This document shows, one piece after another, positions 45,295 to 57,565 of a stretch of 64,000 bases of DNA. The notes below the pieces were generated by a model that saw nothing but the letters and a program-made list of their open reading frames with translations, ran no database searches and was not told the origin of the DNA. Numbering within the stretch: position 1 is the first letter of the stretch; each line of letters starts with the position of its first letter. The stretch spans positions 145,554,091 to 145,618,090 of the forward strand of contig NC_081406.1 in assembly GCF_030272615.1 (NCBI RefSeq), read 5' to 3'. The position numbers and the translations under genes are program-made. The DNA is from Cryptomeria japonica (Eukaryota > Streptophyta > Pinopsida > Cupressales > Cupressaceae).

Positions 45295-46447
45295 TGTTAG
45301 GCCCAATATGGAAAGCTAATATACTAAGAGGGGATGGGTGAATCAGTACTCCAAAACTTTTCTTGAATAATAACTTTACTGTTATGCATAAACAAAATAG
45401 TGCAGTAACATAAAATAAAGCTAAAACAAATAGATAAAAATCATACATGATTCACTCCATAACACATATATTTTGGTTACGCAGAAACTCTTGGTTAGAG
45501 AGAAAAACTGCGGTGGGGATGGCACCCACAACTTCACTACTGCAATAATAAAGAGTTCTTGGTTAGAGCTACATATTAGCTATTTCTGATAGCTTACCCT
45601 ATTAGGAGTAACAAGATCTATTAGATCTACCTTGCTGAAGGATTTTACAACATTTATTTTGAAAGCTGCACTTGGTTAGAGGCTTTACAATTTATAGACT
45701 TGATTAGAGTCTTTTACCCTGTTAAAGGTTTCCCTTACAACTTCACAATATTACAATAAAATCATTACAAATATCTGCAACTTTACATCTGAAATGTTAT
45801 AGCAGATACTATGTGCTCAGAATAGATTACCTTGCTTATAGCATACCTCGGTAACCCATATAGTAACTCGGTAAACCATTATGTTTACTCTGTTCTTCGA
45901 CTGTTCTCTAAAAAACCTTTCTCGGTGACCTCTATGTCTCTATAACAGTCTTCTTACACACATATATACACCCTTAACTCATGTTGTATAAATAGATCTC
46001 TTAAGATGGTGATCCAATTCATTGGTTCGATCTTACAAACATGATTTATTGAATGAATGGCTATACAAAATATTTCATTGGTTAGATTGATCTCAAAATC
46101 ATACACAATCTTTTGGTGCAATTTCCAATGTGATAACGGTTAGATGTGCCTCGATCTTGTAACACGTTTTCATATGCATGTCCAGGTTCAATGTATCTGG
46201 TAACATGTTTCACTCAGTGTATATCAACTCATTGTGTCATCTTTGCTTCTTGGTAGACATGAAAAGATACTCGGTAGACAGCTTGGTGTGTACTGCGTTC
46301 TGTGACTGCTTTCCTCTGTAACCGACTAGACTGTGCATACCGACTTCTCTATGTATACTGACTGCATGATTTGGTAGTGTTAACCGACTAGAGTATATAG
46401 TATGACTTTGAATATAGAAACTAATGGCAATTTGATAAGTAGTAACA
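45295..46447 (-). repeat. Element B 3' LTR (left)
   Basis: Matches 52077-53227. Holds three ACCGAC hexamers near 46320-46390. The PPT abuts it at 46448-46460. Confidence 0.93.
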
Positions 46448-46769
46448 ATCTCCCCTTTTGACATTAGTTGAGATGTTTGACAAAAACTACTTTTAAAGTC
46501 ATAACTCAAAAATCTATATACTTTGCAAAATGACTATACTTGACAGTATATACAATAGTCAATGAAATAGTATATTCAGATATACTCCCCTTATCATTAT
46601 ACTGTACATAACTCTATTTTTTCATGCTCGGTTCTGGGCTTGTGTGCTCTGCTTACTGTCCTTGGATACTCTGCATACTCTGCTCGGTATACTTCCCCTG
46701 TATACAATATTCCGAATACTATATCAAAACTATATCACCAAAACTGTATTACTCCCAAATATATAGTAT

Positions 46770-46788
46770 CACTCCCCCTTTTTTGACA
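46770..46788 (-). other. Element B upstream second polypurine tract
   Basis: The minus strand reads TGTCAAAAAAGGGGGAGTG, the counterpart of 2442-2458 in A, about 310 bp inside the PPT at 46448. Confidence 0.5.
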
Positions 46789-46800
46789 AACATCAAAAAA

Positions 46801-49800
46801 TTAATTTCCATCTGGGGGTGGTAACTGGTCAAAAATGGATTTATACTTTTTTTGGGCGTCGGTGAGAGCGACAGAGAGTGCATCCTTTACACTTTCCATT
46901 AAAGAATTTTGTGCTTGAATATCAGACAATAGTGATATTAAGCCATCAAGAGTGCTTCCCTCTTGTGTAGTAGATAGGCGTGTGGCTCGATTAATCTATT
47001 CTTGAAATGATGAAAGATGAGGAAGGAACAATGTCTGGAGTGTCATTATATCCATCCTGATCTTATGTTCTTCATTTCTTAGTTCCAATTGTTGAGCCAT
47101 GAGCTGTTGAAGCTTGGTATAAAAATTCTGAACTGAATTGGGCTTTGGGGTCAACTTATTGGAGAGATCGGTGATCTCTTTCTCAATTGCATTAGTTTTA
47201 TTCTTGATATCTTTAATGAATATAGAAAATGTATAGAGTTTCTGAAATAAATAAAGAATGTGCTTGAGTTGAGGGGACAACTCAGCAATGAATTTGACAA
47301 GTTTGACTTTGCCAATAGCTAGAGCTTTCTGTACCTCTTCTATCATTTTTGCAGTAAGCTCCTTGTCTTTTAGCTTGCTCAAGTACTCAGATGCATCAAC
47401 TCCGGATGTTTCTATTTGATTAAGGAATTCATCCAGTTGAATATGGATGGCTGCATCGGTTGACACTGTAGCTATAGGTAGCATATCTGATAGTAGTGTC
47501 TTCACTTTCTAAAGTACTTTATTCTTCTTTTGTATGGCCATCTATTTTTCTTGTTCAGCCTTTACTTTGCATAGTTCACCAAAATCAATGAGTACTTGCC
47601 CCTTTAATTTTGATATATCCACATTGGGCAACACTATTGGTTTAGATAAATCAACTTTGAAACTATGCTTTTTCACTTTCTTCTCTTTACCTTTGGTTGG
47701 TTGGACCAAGACAATAGCTTGAGAGGCTTGCTGACCCTTGGTAGGTTGCTCGATAGAGGCAACACTTTGGTTGGTTCCTGTAGTGGCTGTGGTGTCTTTT
47801 GGTGTCTCGGTACTGGGTGTCTCAGCTGCTACATTTTCAGTGCTTGACAGTGCTTGAGAGGTCTGTTCTTGAGTAGTATCTTCTCCTGTTGTAGATTTGT
47901 GACCTTCGGTGCCTTGTGCTATATCCTAAAGAGCTTCGATAGAGACAGGTTGAGTGATCAGTGGATAAGGCTGAACTTGTTCTAAAATGGATTCACTAGA
48001 TACAAGTTGTGCATATGTACTGCCTTCTATCATCTCTTGCTCTGGTTCCTCTGTATCCATGACATCTTCATCAATTTGAATAGTGTCAGCCAGGTCTTGT
48101 TCAGTAACATCAGGACCGTACTCGGTGACATCATGCTCATGCTCAGTGACATCAATGATTTCAACTATAGATTGTTCACCGACATCTTTGATTTTAAAGA
48201 TTTCCTACCATTTTGCTTTTGTCTCATTTTCTACATCAATATATAGCCCATTCATCAGTTTTAAGGCTCTCTGTTTGACAAGAAATTTTGAATTGTAGGT
48301 TGTCAAATGTTCCTTTATTTCTACTACAGACATATCAGGAAATAGATGGACTAGACTTCTTTCTCTGAGTCCATTGCATTTTTCCACCTGTTATCAATAT
48401 GTAAGTAAAGTTCATTTGGAAGTGACTTTACTAGTTCTAATGGAGCTAGCCGAAACTTTAGAAGTGTACAGATGACAGCTTCTTCAATTTGTCTCTTCTC
48501 ATCATTATTTCTGGTTTCATACTTGACATATCTAAAAGAACCAAATCCACCATATTCTTTTAGATTGGCACCGAAGTTTTCAACACTATGTATATTTACC
48601 TTCTTGCTCTTGACAATCTGGAATTTGTTTGCATCTTCAGATTCTGTATCACTAGACTCTTTTGCCAGAATGAGTCTTTGAGTAGATTTCTTGTATGTCT
48701 TGGTTACCTTGGGAGCAGTAACACTCTTTTGTTTCTTACTCGGTGATGCAGCTGATGCTCTTGTGTTTGGTCTCTTTGTTGGAGGAGTCGGTAGGGCTTT
48801 GAAGTGTCATGTTTCTTTCTTTTTAACACTTTACCCTTAGGCAATTCAGTGCTCAGTGTTATGGCTACCTCTTGAGCTTCTGATTCCTCTTTGGTGATGG
48901 AAAGAGTGCCTTTGACAGGTGTAGAGGAAGATTCTTCTCTGAATTTCTCCATTAAAACATTTATCATCTTTGTTTCTTTCCTTGTAGCTTTGGGTACTAC
49001 AATGCTCATTTTAGCTTTTCCCTTCACTTCTTCATAGGTTCCATACCTTAGCTCGGTAGCATGCCTTGGTAATGAAAGATATGCATCAATTTGCTATTGT
49101 GTGATACCTCAAAGCATATATCATCTTTATATTTCTCCACTAGCCGGGGTGGAATCCAGTACCTGTTGTGCATTTTCTCTTGAAATTTGCTGAAATAATC
49201 ATCCATTATGTCATTGAAATTATCACCTAGTTTCTTGATAAAGTTATTAATCTGATGGGTGATTGGTCGGTGTAGCTCCCAAACTACTTTACCGACTGAT
49301 GGAAAGAATTTTTGAAAGTAGAAAAACATGCATACAAGAAGTGAACCAAACTTTAGTGTATTTGCTGAGTTGTTCTTCTTCGACTTCCTTATTGTGTTTA
49401 GATTCTCAAACAGGTTCTTCAATAACACTTCACATAAGTCAATTTTCATTCCCTTTTTCATAATTTTATAAGCTATGTCAACTGTGGCATACGATACACT
49501 GTTTTCCCTTGTAGATTGGAAGAAACAGTAACCAATTACTCTAATAGCAAACTTAAGTTCTGCATCAGTGACATTGTTCAGTTTTAGTCCTCTGTAATCA
49601 GATTCAACTCCGATTAAACTGATTAATTCCTTTTGTGATATCATCTTTTGAGATCGTGCATGTTCATAGATAGGATAATCGGTGATCACATGAATGATTT
49701 CCTTGGTGATTTTAAATGGTTTCTCTTCTAGCCACATGAAATCATCATGAACTCTGCTCAAAACAAACTTGACCCATTGGGGTTTGAACACACGAGGGTA

Positions 49801-50088
49801 GGTTAGGGATTCAGTCAATCCTTTGATTCTGATGTGTTCATACTTGCTGTTTAATACACCATCGATACATAGTTCATCATAGGTGTCTCTTATCTCAACA
49901 TGACTGAGTTCTTCAACACGACATTTGGTGAAGAATCTCACATCTTCAACTATCAAGACTCGATCTGGGATGAGTGAAAAGGTGGTTTTGTCATCCGGTT
50001 CAGAGGCGACTTTAGGAGTCAAAGTGTATTTCAGTGAGGGCTTCTCTACATTCTTGACAACTATGGGATCTTTAATCTTGGGTGCCAT
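46801..50088 (-). pseudogene. Element B ORF2: unrecognised long protein, broken
   Basis: It starts MAPKIKDPIVVKNVEKPSLK at 50088 and is open for 346 codons to 49048. Broken pieces follow: 49027-48704 (Lys/Thr-rich), a middle block with EYGGFGSFRYVKYE (about 48530), 48387-48205, and the coiled-coil C-terminus 47505-46996 (IQLDEFLNQIETSGVDASEY). It ends DGN-stop at 46801. The colinearity with A over about 1,100 codons shows that one long ORF2 existed in the ancestor. Function unknown; no catalytic motif seen. Confidence 0.72.
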
Positions 50089-50661
50089 TGTAGATTTCAG
50101 GTAAAACTTAGCAAACTATCCTTAGGGTTTGACGGTTTACAAACGACAGACACTTCACACTTAGCAGATAATAACAATTTGATAAGATTGGTAAACCAGC
50201 TTAACAATGCGATGAGATTTGATGTAAATACCTTAAATTCGCTTTGAATGAGGTTTGATCACCTTGGAATCGCTCTGCTATGCTCTTTCGAAAACTTGGT
50301 AAGTGTAAATGACTGGGAAAATACCTTTAAGTACACACAATACCTTATCGAGCTCCATGCGGGTTAGGTCAAAAACATTAAATGCACTCAGTTCACCTTT
50401 AACCGATTTACTCTTCCTTTTTGTTTTAACCGAGTAACCAAATTTCCTTCATTTACCGACTTTATAGGCTTCCTATATTCACCGACTTGACAGGCTTCCT
50501 GTATTCACCGACTTGACAGGTTTCCTGTAAAGTACTTTTAATAGAATTTCAAACTTACTAATGCATCTTAACTATGCAGATTTTGAATTTAGTACATAAT
50601 AGAATAGGAATTGTTATGATTTTAACCTTCAGAGAATGCAGTCCCTTAATACCTTTACCGA
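50089..50661 (-). repeat. Element B gag-ORF2 spacer with three short tandem repeats
   Basis: At about 50450-50530 three copies of a 30-bp unit (ttcaccgacttgacaggctt and following) stand in a row, against two in A. The copy number therefore varies within the family. Confidence 0.7.
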
Positions 50662-52014
50662 TTAATTTGGAATAGGTGCACCTAACTTGGTAGGTAAGGT
50701 GCTTTCTTCATTTGACACAACTTCCTTCTTTTTCCAAATCATCTGTAATTTGCCTCTTATTTCTTCAGTGTCTCCTCTAGGTTGATCTCTGCAATCTCTA
50801 GCCAAGTGTCCAACTTTGTGACAATGAAAACATGCCATACTAGGATTTCTCCATGATCTTCGGTTGTTCATTCCAAACCTTATAAAACAGTTGGCACTAA
50901 TATGTCCATATCTTCCACAACATTCACACCATATCCTTGTGTTGTAATCCCATGGTATTGCTGCATATTGTCGGTGAGGATCTGTGTGAGTTCGGTAACC
51001 TCTAGTGTTTGCTCGGTGTGCAGACCACATGTAGTTCTTTTGCTTAAGCCAGCACTTCTCAGTACTATGTCCATATCTATTGCAGTTTCTACAAAACCCT
51101 TTGAATTTTGCATTCTGACAATTGTTAATAGACTTTGTCCTATATTGATTAGATGTGTGACCATATTTATTGCAATTGTAACAATAACCATTGGACTTAG
51201 TGATATTCGGTTGCTTACCTTTTCTGATTTGGCATATGTTTGTAGAGTGACCTTGATTTCCACAGTAGTAGCAAATAGGCTTCTTTCTTTTGATGTTATT
51301 CCTTTTTCCAGCTTGCTTTGATGATTCTCCTCTCTCGGTAGTATGAATTCCTTTCTCGGTAGAGTCTTTTCCTTTGTAACTGAGTCCTGCATCTTTGTTG
51401 GGTCTTCTTGCATTCAGTTTCTCATCCAACATCTTTGATGCTTCATAACTCTTCTTCATTGTTTCTTTGGATTTCTTCTCTGTTTCAAGTTCATCGGTCA
51501 ACCTTGATACTTCAAGTTTCAATGCTTGATTTTCATCATTCTTCAGAATTGCTTCATGGTGTGCATAACCTAGTTGATCTGTCATATTTTGTTGAATCCT
51601 AGTCAACCTTATGATTTCATCATTTTTATCAAATACTAAGACTTCAAGTTGTTATTTCTCTCTTTCTAGATCTCTTGTTTTATCCTCAGTTGTCCTTAAT
51701 GCATCTAGATTTTCAATCATTTGTGTGCTGAAATGTTCATGTTCTCTTTTCATTGCTTTTAGTTGATCAACCAATGCCTTGTTCTTTTCTTTTAATACTC
51801 CAATCATTTCTTCAGTCTCTTTAGATATTAGATTCTTAGATGATGTCTCAATTTGTTCCACTAACTCTTGAGAATCCTGCAAATCATCAGATAATCTTCT
51901 TCTTACTTTCAGAGATTTTTGCATTTGCCTTTGCATGTCTGCAATCACTTGATTAGCATGATCCAACTCTTCTTGTAGATACACAATCCTCCGGAATTGT
52001 TTGTAGCCTTCCAT
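50662..52014 (-). pseudogene. gag: Element B Gag-like protein: coiled coil plus five zinc knuckles
   Basis: 451 codons, the same length as in A, with a single internal stop near 51650 (CAA to TAA). Coiled coil at residues 1-190, then KMLDEKLNARRPNKDAGLSY. Knuckles begin at about residues 248 (CYYCGNQGHSTNIC), 278 (CYNCNKYGHTSNQY, last Cys lost), 308 (CRNCNRYGHSTEKC), 363 (CECCGRYGHISANC) and 395 (CFHCHKVGHLARDC). Ordinary copia Gag has one or two; five is unusual. It should bind RNA and join particles made by a helper element. Confidence 0.88.
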
Positions 52015-52062
52015 GGACAAGATCTTTCTCTTTAGGTAGTTAAACCCTTTTCCAAGATTCAA

Positions 52063-52074
52063 GCTCTGATACCA
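52063..52074 (-). other. Element B primer binding site (tRNA-iMet type)
   Basis: The minus strand reads TGGTATCAGAGC two bases inside the 5' LTR. Confidence 0.9.
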
Positions 52075-52076
52075 AT

Positions 52077-53227
52077 TGTTAGGCCCAATATGGAAAGCTA
52101 ATGTACTGAGAGGGGAGGGGTGAATCAATACTCCAAAACTTTTCTTGAATAATAACTTTACTGTTATGCATAAACAAAATAGTACAGTAACATAAAATAA
52201 AGCTAAAACAAATAGATAACAATCATTCATGATTCACTCCATAACACATATATTTTGGTTACGCAGAAACTCTTGGTTAGAGAGAAAAACTATGGTGGGG
52301 ATGGCACCCATAACTTCACTACTGCAATAATAAAGAGTGCTCGGTTAGAGCTACATATTAGCTATTTTTGATAGCTTACCCTATTAGGAGTAACAAGATC
52401 TATTAGATCTACCTTGCTAAAGGATTTTACAACATTTATTTTGAATGCTGCACCTGATTAGAGGCTTTACAATTTATAGACTTGATTAGAGTCTTTTACC
52501 CTATTAAAGGTTTCTCTTACAACTTCACAATATTGCAATAAAATCATTACAAATATCTGCAACTTTACATTTGAAATGTTATAGCAGATTCTATGTGCTC
52601 AGAATAGATTACCTTTCTTATAGCATACCTGGGTAACCCATATAGTAACTCGGTAAACCCTTCTGTTTACTTTGTTCTTCGACTGTTCTCTAAAAACCTT
52701 CTCGGTGACCTTTGTGTCTCTGTAACAGTCTTCTTACACACATATATACACCCTTAACTCATGTTGTATAAATAGATCTCTTAAGACGGTGATCCAATTC
52801 ATTGCTTCGATCTTACAAACATGATTTATCGAATGAATAACTACACAAAATATTTCATTGGTTAGATTGATCTCAAAATCATACACAATCATCTGGTGCA
52901 ATTTCCAATGTGATAACGGTTAGATGTGCCTCGATCTTGTAACACGTTTTCATATGCATGTCTAGGTTCAATGTTTCTAGTAACACGTTTCACTTAGTGT
53001 ATATCAACTCGGTGTGTCATCTTTGCTGCTCGGTAGACATGAAAAGATACTTGGTAGACAGCTCGATGTGTACTGCGTTCTGTGACTACTTTCCTCTGTA
53101 ATCGACTAGACTATGCATACCGACTTCTCTATGTATACCGACTGCATGATTCAGTAGTGTTAACCGACTAGAGTATATAGTATGACTTTGAATATAAAAA
53201 CTAATGGCTATTTGATATGTAGTAACA
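52077..53227 (-). promoter_or_regulatory. Element B 5' LTR (right)
   Basis: Next to the PBS, ends AGTAACA followed by acttc. It carries the same ACCGAC/CTCGGT motif cluster (about 53000-53170) as the A LTRs. Confidence 0.92.
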
Positions 53228-54242
53228 ACTTCCTCCAATAAAACCAATTGACCCTTCTAATGCAACCTCACCTTAATTTGATAATAATTCTTTTTTTCAA
53301 TTTCATCGTCAAATAGGTCATGATATCGAGAAATGTTTTGCATTAAAAAGTAAGATTCAAGACCTGATTGATAATAATACTATATCTATGGTAGTTGTGA
53401 ATCATAAGGGAAACAAATCAGTAGCTCCTCCTAATCAAAATCTTAAGATTTTTACTGATCCTTTACCCTCTCATAAGTCTAACGTGATTGAGACTGAACA
53501 TACCTGTTTCTCTCCCTCTGATTTCACTACCTCGGCTCAAAATTTGGTGAATATGGTGGAGAAACAAGAAACACCAAAGGATTCATGTATCACATTTGAC
53601 CCTAGTGAGACCATTAGAGCACCTGATGGCCCTTTATACGCAGTTGCAAAGATTCAAGACAAACCTTTTCTTGGTGTGCTTATTGATCCCTCTTGCATGG
53701 TTAATATCATCACTGAGGAATATCTTTATACTTTACGTTTGCATAAACCAATCTACAATGATACTAATGTGGTCGTTAATTTTTTTGATGGTTTTTCTTG
53801 TCCTACTATTGGTTCTTTCAAACTTCCTATTGAGGTTCATACTAAATCTATAGATGTCAACTTTGTTATCATTCCTTCATGTGAACAATTCCGTGTGAGG
53901 TTAGGCTACCCTTGGCTATCTTCCATGAAGGGTATTGATTCTCCAATCTATAAGTGTTTGAAATTTACCCACAATCGAGACATCATAATTGTTAATCATA
54001 ACTTATTTCGACCAACTGAAAGAAGCCCATGTGTTCCTATTGATTTCTTTTGGCCTGAACAATTTCAATGTCTTCCACCAAGAAGTGACACTCTCTTTCA
54101 ATATTATAAAAAATGGAAGAAAGATATGATCTTATTCTTAAGCCAACCTCACACTCCAAAAATTGATATTCCCATCATTCTTGAAGATGAAGTTCTTCCC
54201 TTGACGGATAGAACTAATCTTCCTCCTAAGGAAGATTCTTAA
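53228..54242 (+). pseudogene. Element C Gag C-terminus and protease-like domain
   Basis: After element B the frame resumes with FHRQIGHDIEKCFALKSKIQ, a Ty3/Tat-type finger whose first Cys is lost. Then come a Pro/Thr-rich spacer and a retropepsin-like domain: FLGVLIDPSCMVNIITEEYL, KLPIEVHTKSIDVNFVIIPS, VRLGYPWLSSMKGIDSPIYK. The catalytic DTG/DSG (DGG in element E) is DPS here. The segment matches the protease of element E in layout. Whether it is active is doubtful. Confidence 0.75.
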
Positions 54243-55043
54243 CCTATTCCTATCGATGAGACTATGCCTTCTCCTAAGAAGAACAATAATATTCCTCCTA
54301 AGGTTAGACCTATACCTCTTCCTCATGATGGACATGGTCTCCTTCCTACACCAAAAATTCCTCCTTTATATGGTGTAGTTCCACCTCCTTTCTCTTATAA
54401 AGAAAAGAGACCTGCTTCTCCTCTTGTCCAACCTAAAAGCCTCAACCTAAACCTCCAACTACCAAATATGAGAATATTCCTCTTTTAAAAAATATTCCTC
54501 CTTCAATAAATATTCCTCCTTCTCAGCCTTCCACTAAGACTCGATGGAATCATTGTGCAAGAGAATGCCGACCAAAACTTTGTGCTCAAGCTCGTGAAGT
54601 TGTTCCTCAAACTATTCAATCTCCCAAAACTCCAACAATTGATATCATTCTCTTTTCTCCCAAGCAAGATGTTGAACCTAAATCTCTAAATCATAAGTTG
54701 CAAAAAACATGTGATGGTTTTAATTCTATTCATGTTAGAGCTCCTCTTTCCATAAATCTTGATGAAGAAATAGGTGAAAATGTTATTCATGATGGCAGTA
54801 CAACTCCTAATGCTTCTGATAGTGAATATGAATATGTTGATGTTGACAAACATTTATCTACAGATTTTTTCAAAAGCCATAATCCTAGCTCCTCGAATCA
54901 AACAAGGTGACTTAGCACATGAGCATAGTCCTTGTTTGGATCTTGTGATAACTCCATCTATTGTGGTCGATGTCACTCCTATGGTGTGTTCTAGGCTTCC
55001 CAAAATAGTGAGCAGCAAGATCGAGAGGTGGATGTCATGCTAG
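54243..55043 (+). pseudogene. Element C proline-rich tail after the protease
   Basis: In the same frame a Pro-rich segment follows (PPKVRPIPLPHDGHGLLPTP, PPLYGVVPPPFSYKEKRP) to 54488. After shifts it continues as STKTRWNHCARECRPKLCAQ, an acidic DSEYEYVDVDKHL and finally LPKIVSSKIERWMSC, stop 55041. No RT or integrase follows. The tail could be a domain specific to this element group or the start of a deleted pol. Confidence 0.6.
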
Positions 55044-55798
55044 ACTAGCTACATTAGCACCATAGATCCTCCACCTCTCTCTCTTTTCTCTCTCTTTTGT
55101 GATTATTCTTCTATTTGTTGACCCTATTATTCTTGTTTTTGTCCCTAGTGATGTATACTTGAGGACGATGCAAAGCATTGAGATTTATTTTGGTCTCTTT
55201 CATGTTGACTCAAAAGACACATGTGTTCCCTTTCTTCCAAGGTCATTTCCTTTCTTTGAGGAATGAGGACTATTCTATGCATATATATACATGATATACA
55301 TGAGTTATTATACAACATAATAATCCTGAGGAATGTGAAGCCACCTTGTGCTTTGTATTTTGTGTTCATTATCTTTGGGTTTATTCCTCGATCAAGGGCT
55401 AAATCCTTGTGATAACGTGCTCCCACTCTTTCTCTCTCTTGGGTGTATCCTACCTTAAAGTAATCACTCTTGATAAGGCATGCACACTCACTTTAATGTG
55501 GGGTCATACACTCCAATCATATTTTCCTTCTTGATACTTAAAGTTACTTAGTGAACTTGGCTTTATTTTGTAATTTTTGGTATCCTTTCTTTTTCATGAC
55601 TCATAGTGAGGGGAACCTTACTACTTATAGTCATGGTTCCTCCCTTTTTATCTTCTCTTTTACTTTGTCAATTGAAGTCGTAAGATCCTTAGTCCACTAG
55701 GGGCTTGGTGTATCTTACCTCCTTGACCTGGTGAAATTCTTTCAATCTTGTTTCCTTGTACTTTACTGGTAGTATTGGCATACACTTATACTCCCACT
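55044..55798 (+). other. Element C 3' untranslated region
   Basis: T-rich, about 750 bp, no coding frame or recognisable domain. It leads to the PPT. Confidence 0.55.
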
Positions 55799-55813
55799 AA
55801 AGTGGGGGCTAAA
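55799..55813 (+). other. Element C polypurine tract
   Basis: aaagtgggggctaaa directly before the 3' LTR at 55814. Confidence 0.75.
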
Positions 55814-56869
55814 TGTAGCATCATAAAATTGTGACCTTGCAAGTTTCAATTGCATTTGGGTCTTGGCATTGGCAGATGAATCCCTAAGCCTGATTGGAGA
55901 CCCGAGACACACTCAAAACACCTAAAACTTGAACCCTGCACTGCTTTCAGTCACTGCCTGTCCTAAATTAGGGTAGGATAGGGGTGTGGTGCCCTCGTCC
56001 CTACCCTATTTTGGGCCTCCCTTGATCAAATCTTGTATTGGGCTTGTTAATTTTGAGCAGGAAAAAGTTTTCCTATGTCGGCCTAAGACAAAAAATCAAT
56101 TAAAAAAACCCCTAATTGGCAAGTATATAAGGAGCATTTTCCCCTCATATTTGCAGAAGTTTAACAAGTTAGTTGATGATAAGAAAATTTGATCACAAGA
56201 GAAATCAAGTGCAAGCATTCAAGCATCCATTGAGCATTTCATGTTTCCTTTCAAGGCTAGGTGTTACATTCAAGTGAGGGATTCAGCCATTGAAGAGGAG
56301 ATCTCTATCAACATTGAAAACATTCTTTTTCATATTTCCTTCCAAAAAATTTCATCAACATTTGAATTGCATCCTCTCTTGAGGTTGTAGGTGCGCAACT
56401 GTAATTGTAGGTTTAGGCTTCATTTTTCAGAGATGGAAAAACCCTTTTTGGTGCGCGGATTTTTCAGAGGACCAAGTACACTTTCAACCTGGTCCCAACA
56501 AATTTTTCTCAAATTTGCAGGGGAGCTTTGTGTCAACATTTTACTACTATTTCCAGGTGCACAACTTCATCTCGCATGTCTTTCTCAAGATATAATTGCT
56601 TCTTTGTCATCTTCATACTTAGTTTCAATTCACTTAATTCAATTTGTCTTGTTTAAAAGAGGGTTACTTTACTTTCCAAATTCATTGTCAATTCACTTAG
56701 CATTCAATCTCTTTCTATTGAGATTGGATCTAGTGAATTCAACCCCCCTCTTTTAAATGTAATGTGTGTAAGAAGTTGAAGAGAACCCTTTGTGAAACTT
56801 TTATCCCTCTTTTGAGGGGAGCAAAGCTTTCCTCTTGATCTCCCCTCATAACTTTTTCACCACATTACA
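55814..56869 (+). repeat. Element C 3' LTR
   Basis: Paired with 40441-41492. Ends ACATTACA followed by the duplicated target attgg. Confidence 0.93.
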
Positions 56870-56874
56870 ATTGG

Positions 56875-57565
56875 GTTCATGATTCAGTATTGGAGTATTT
56901 ATAGTATCCTTGTATCATTCCAGATTGGTTTCAGTGATCTGGGAGATTGATTGATCATATTACTTGATCCGGTTCATGGCTTGGTTATTCTAATTGGTGC
57001 TTTGCAGAGTTCAGTATTTCTTCCAGTATATTTCGGTGTGATCAAATCTTGTGATGCGGTTTTGGGCATTGTTTGGGATATTCATGTGTATCTTCATTTC
57101 AGTGGGATCATGATTTAGTTCCTTGCAAGTTATCTTTCCATGTGACAGTTGTTGTTGTTTGTGTTTTCTTGAGTTTTAGATGTTGATTGATGAAGATTTG
57201 ATAAGTGGTGTTGGTGCAGTTGTTGCGGATGACTCTAATGTGCTTGGTGGTGTTTCCTTATTGTATCCTCTTTGTTTTGACAATCTGCATTGATCGTTGT
57301 GCATTGTTTTGGTGTTTTCCTTATCCAATGGTGTTCTTCATGATATGTGAGACCTAATATGGTGGTGTAGCTTGTTGCAATTGATCTTGGAGATATTTCC
57401 AGTGGTGTTGCACATTTGAGAATTTGATTAGGGTCCGTCATATACCATTTATGTCATAATATTGATCTGATGGTCGATCTTTGTATTGGGTGTTGATATT
57501 TTGTAATTAGGTCTTTTTGGGTTGAGTTGACCTTGTTTCCAAGGTTGATGATCATTATATATAGA
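56875..57565 (+). repeat. LTR remnant J, right piece
   Basis: Continues the sequence cut at 40440. T- and G-rich, non-coding, with ggtgtt and gtgttggtg words. It is cut at 57565 by element F. Confidence 0.5.

Larger units (their letters stand above)
45295..53227 (-). mobile_element. Element B: second full-length copy of the A family, nested in C
   Basis: LTRs 45295-46447 (1153 bp) and 52077-53227 (1151 bp) have the same TGTTAGGCC..AGTAACA ends as A. The target duplication acttc is exact (45290-45294, 53228-53232). Internal order is the same as in A: PBS, Gag-like, ORF2, two purine tracts. No pol domain is present here either, so loss of pol is a family trait and not an accident of one copy. 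Confidence 0.95.
40441..56869 (+). mobile_element. Element C: Ty3-like gag-protease retrotransposon without RT
   Basis: LTRs at 40441-41492 (1052 bp) and 55814-56869 (1056 bp) start TGTAG and end ACATTACA. The target duplication attgg is exact (40436-40440, 56870-56874). PBS follows the left LTR and PPT precedes the right one, so it is on the plus strand. Removing a DNA-transposon-like insertion (42880-43866) and element B (45295-53227) leaves about 7.5 kb, with Gag and a protease-like domain but no RT, RNase H or integrase. It is a non-autonomous large element. Confidence 0.93.
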
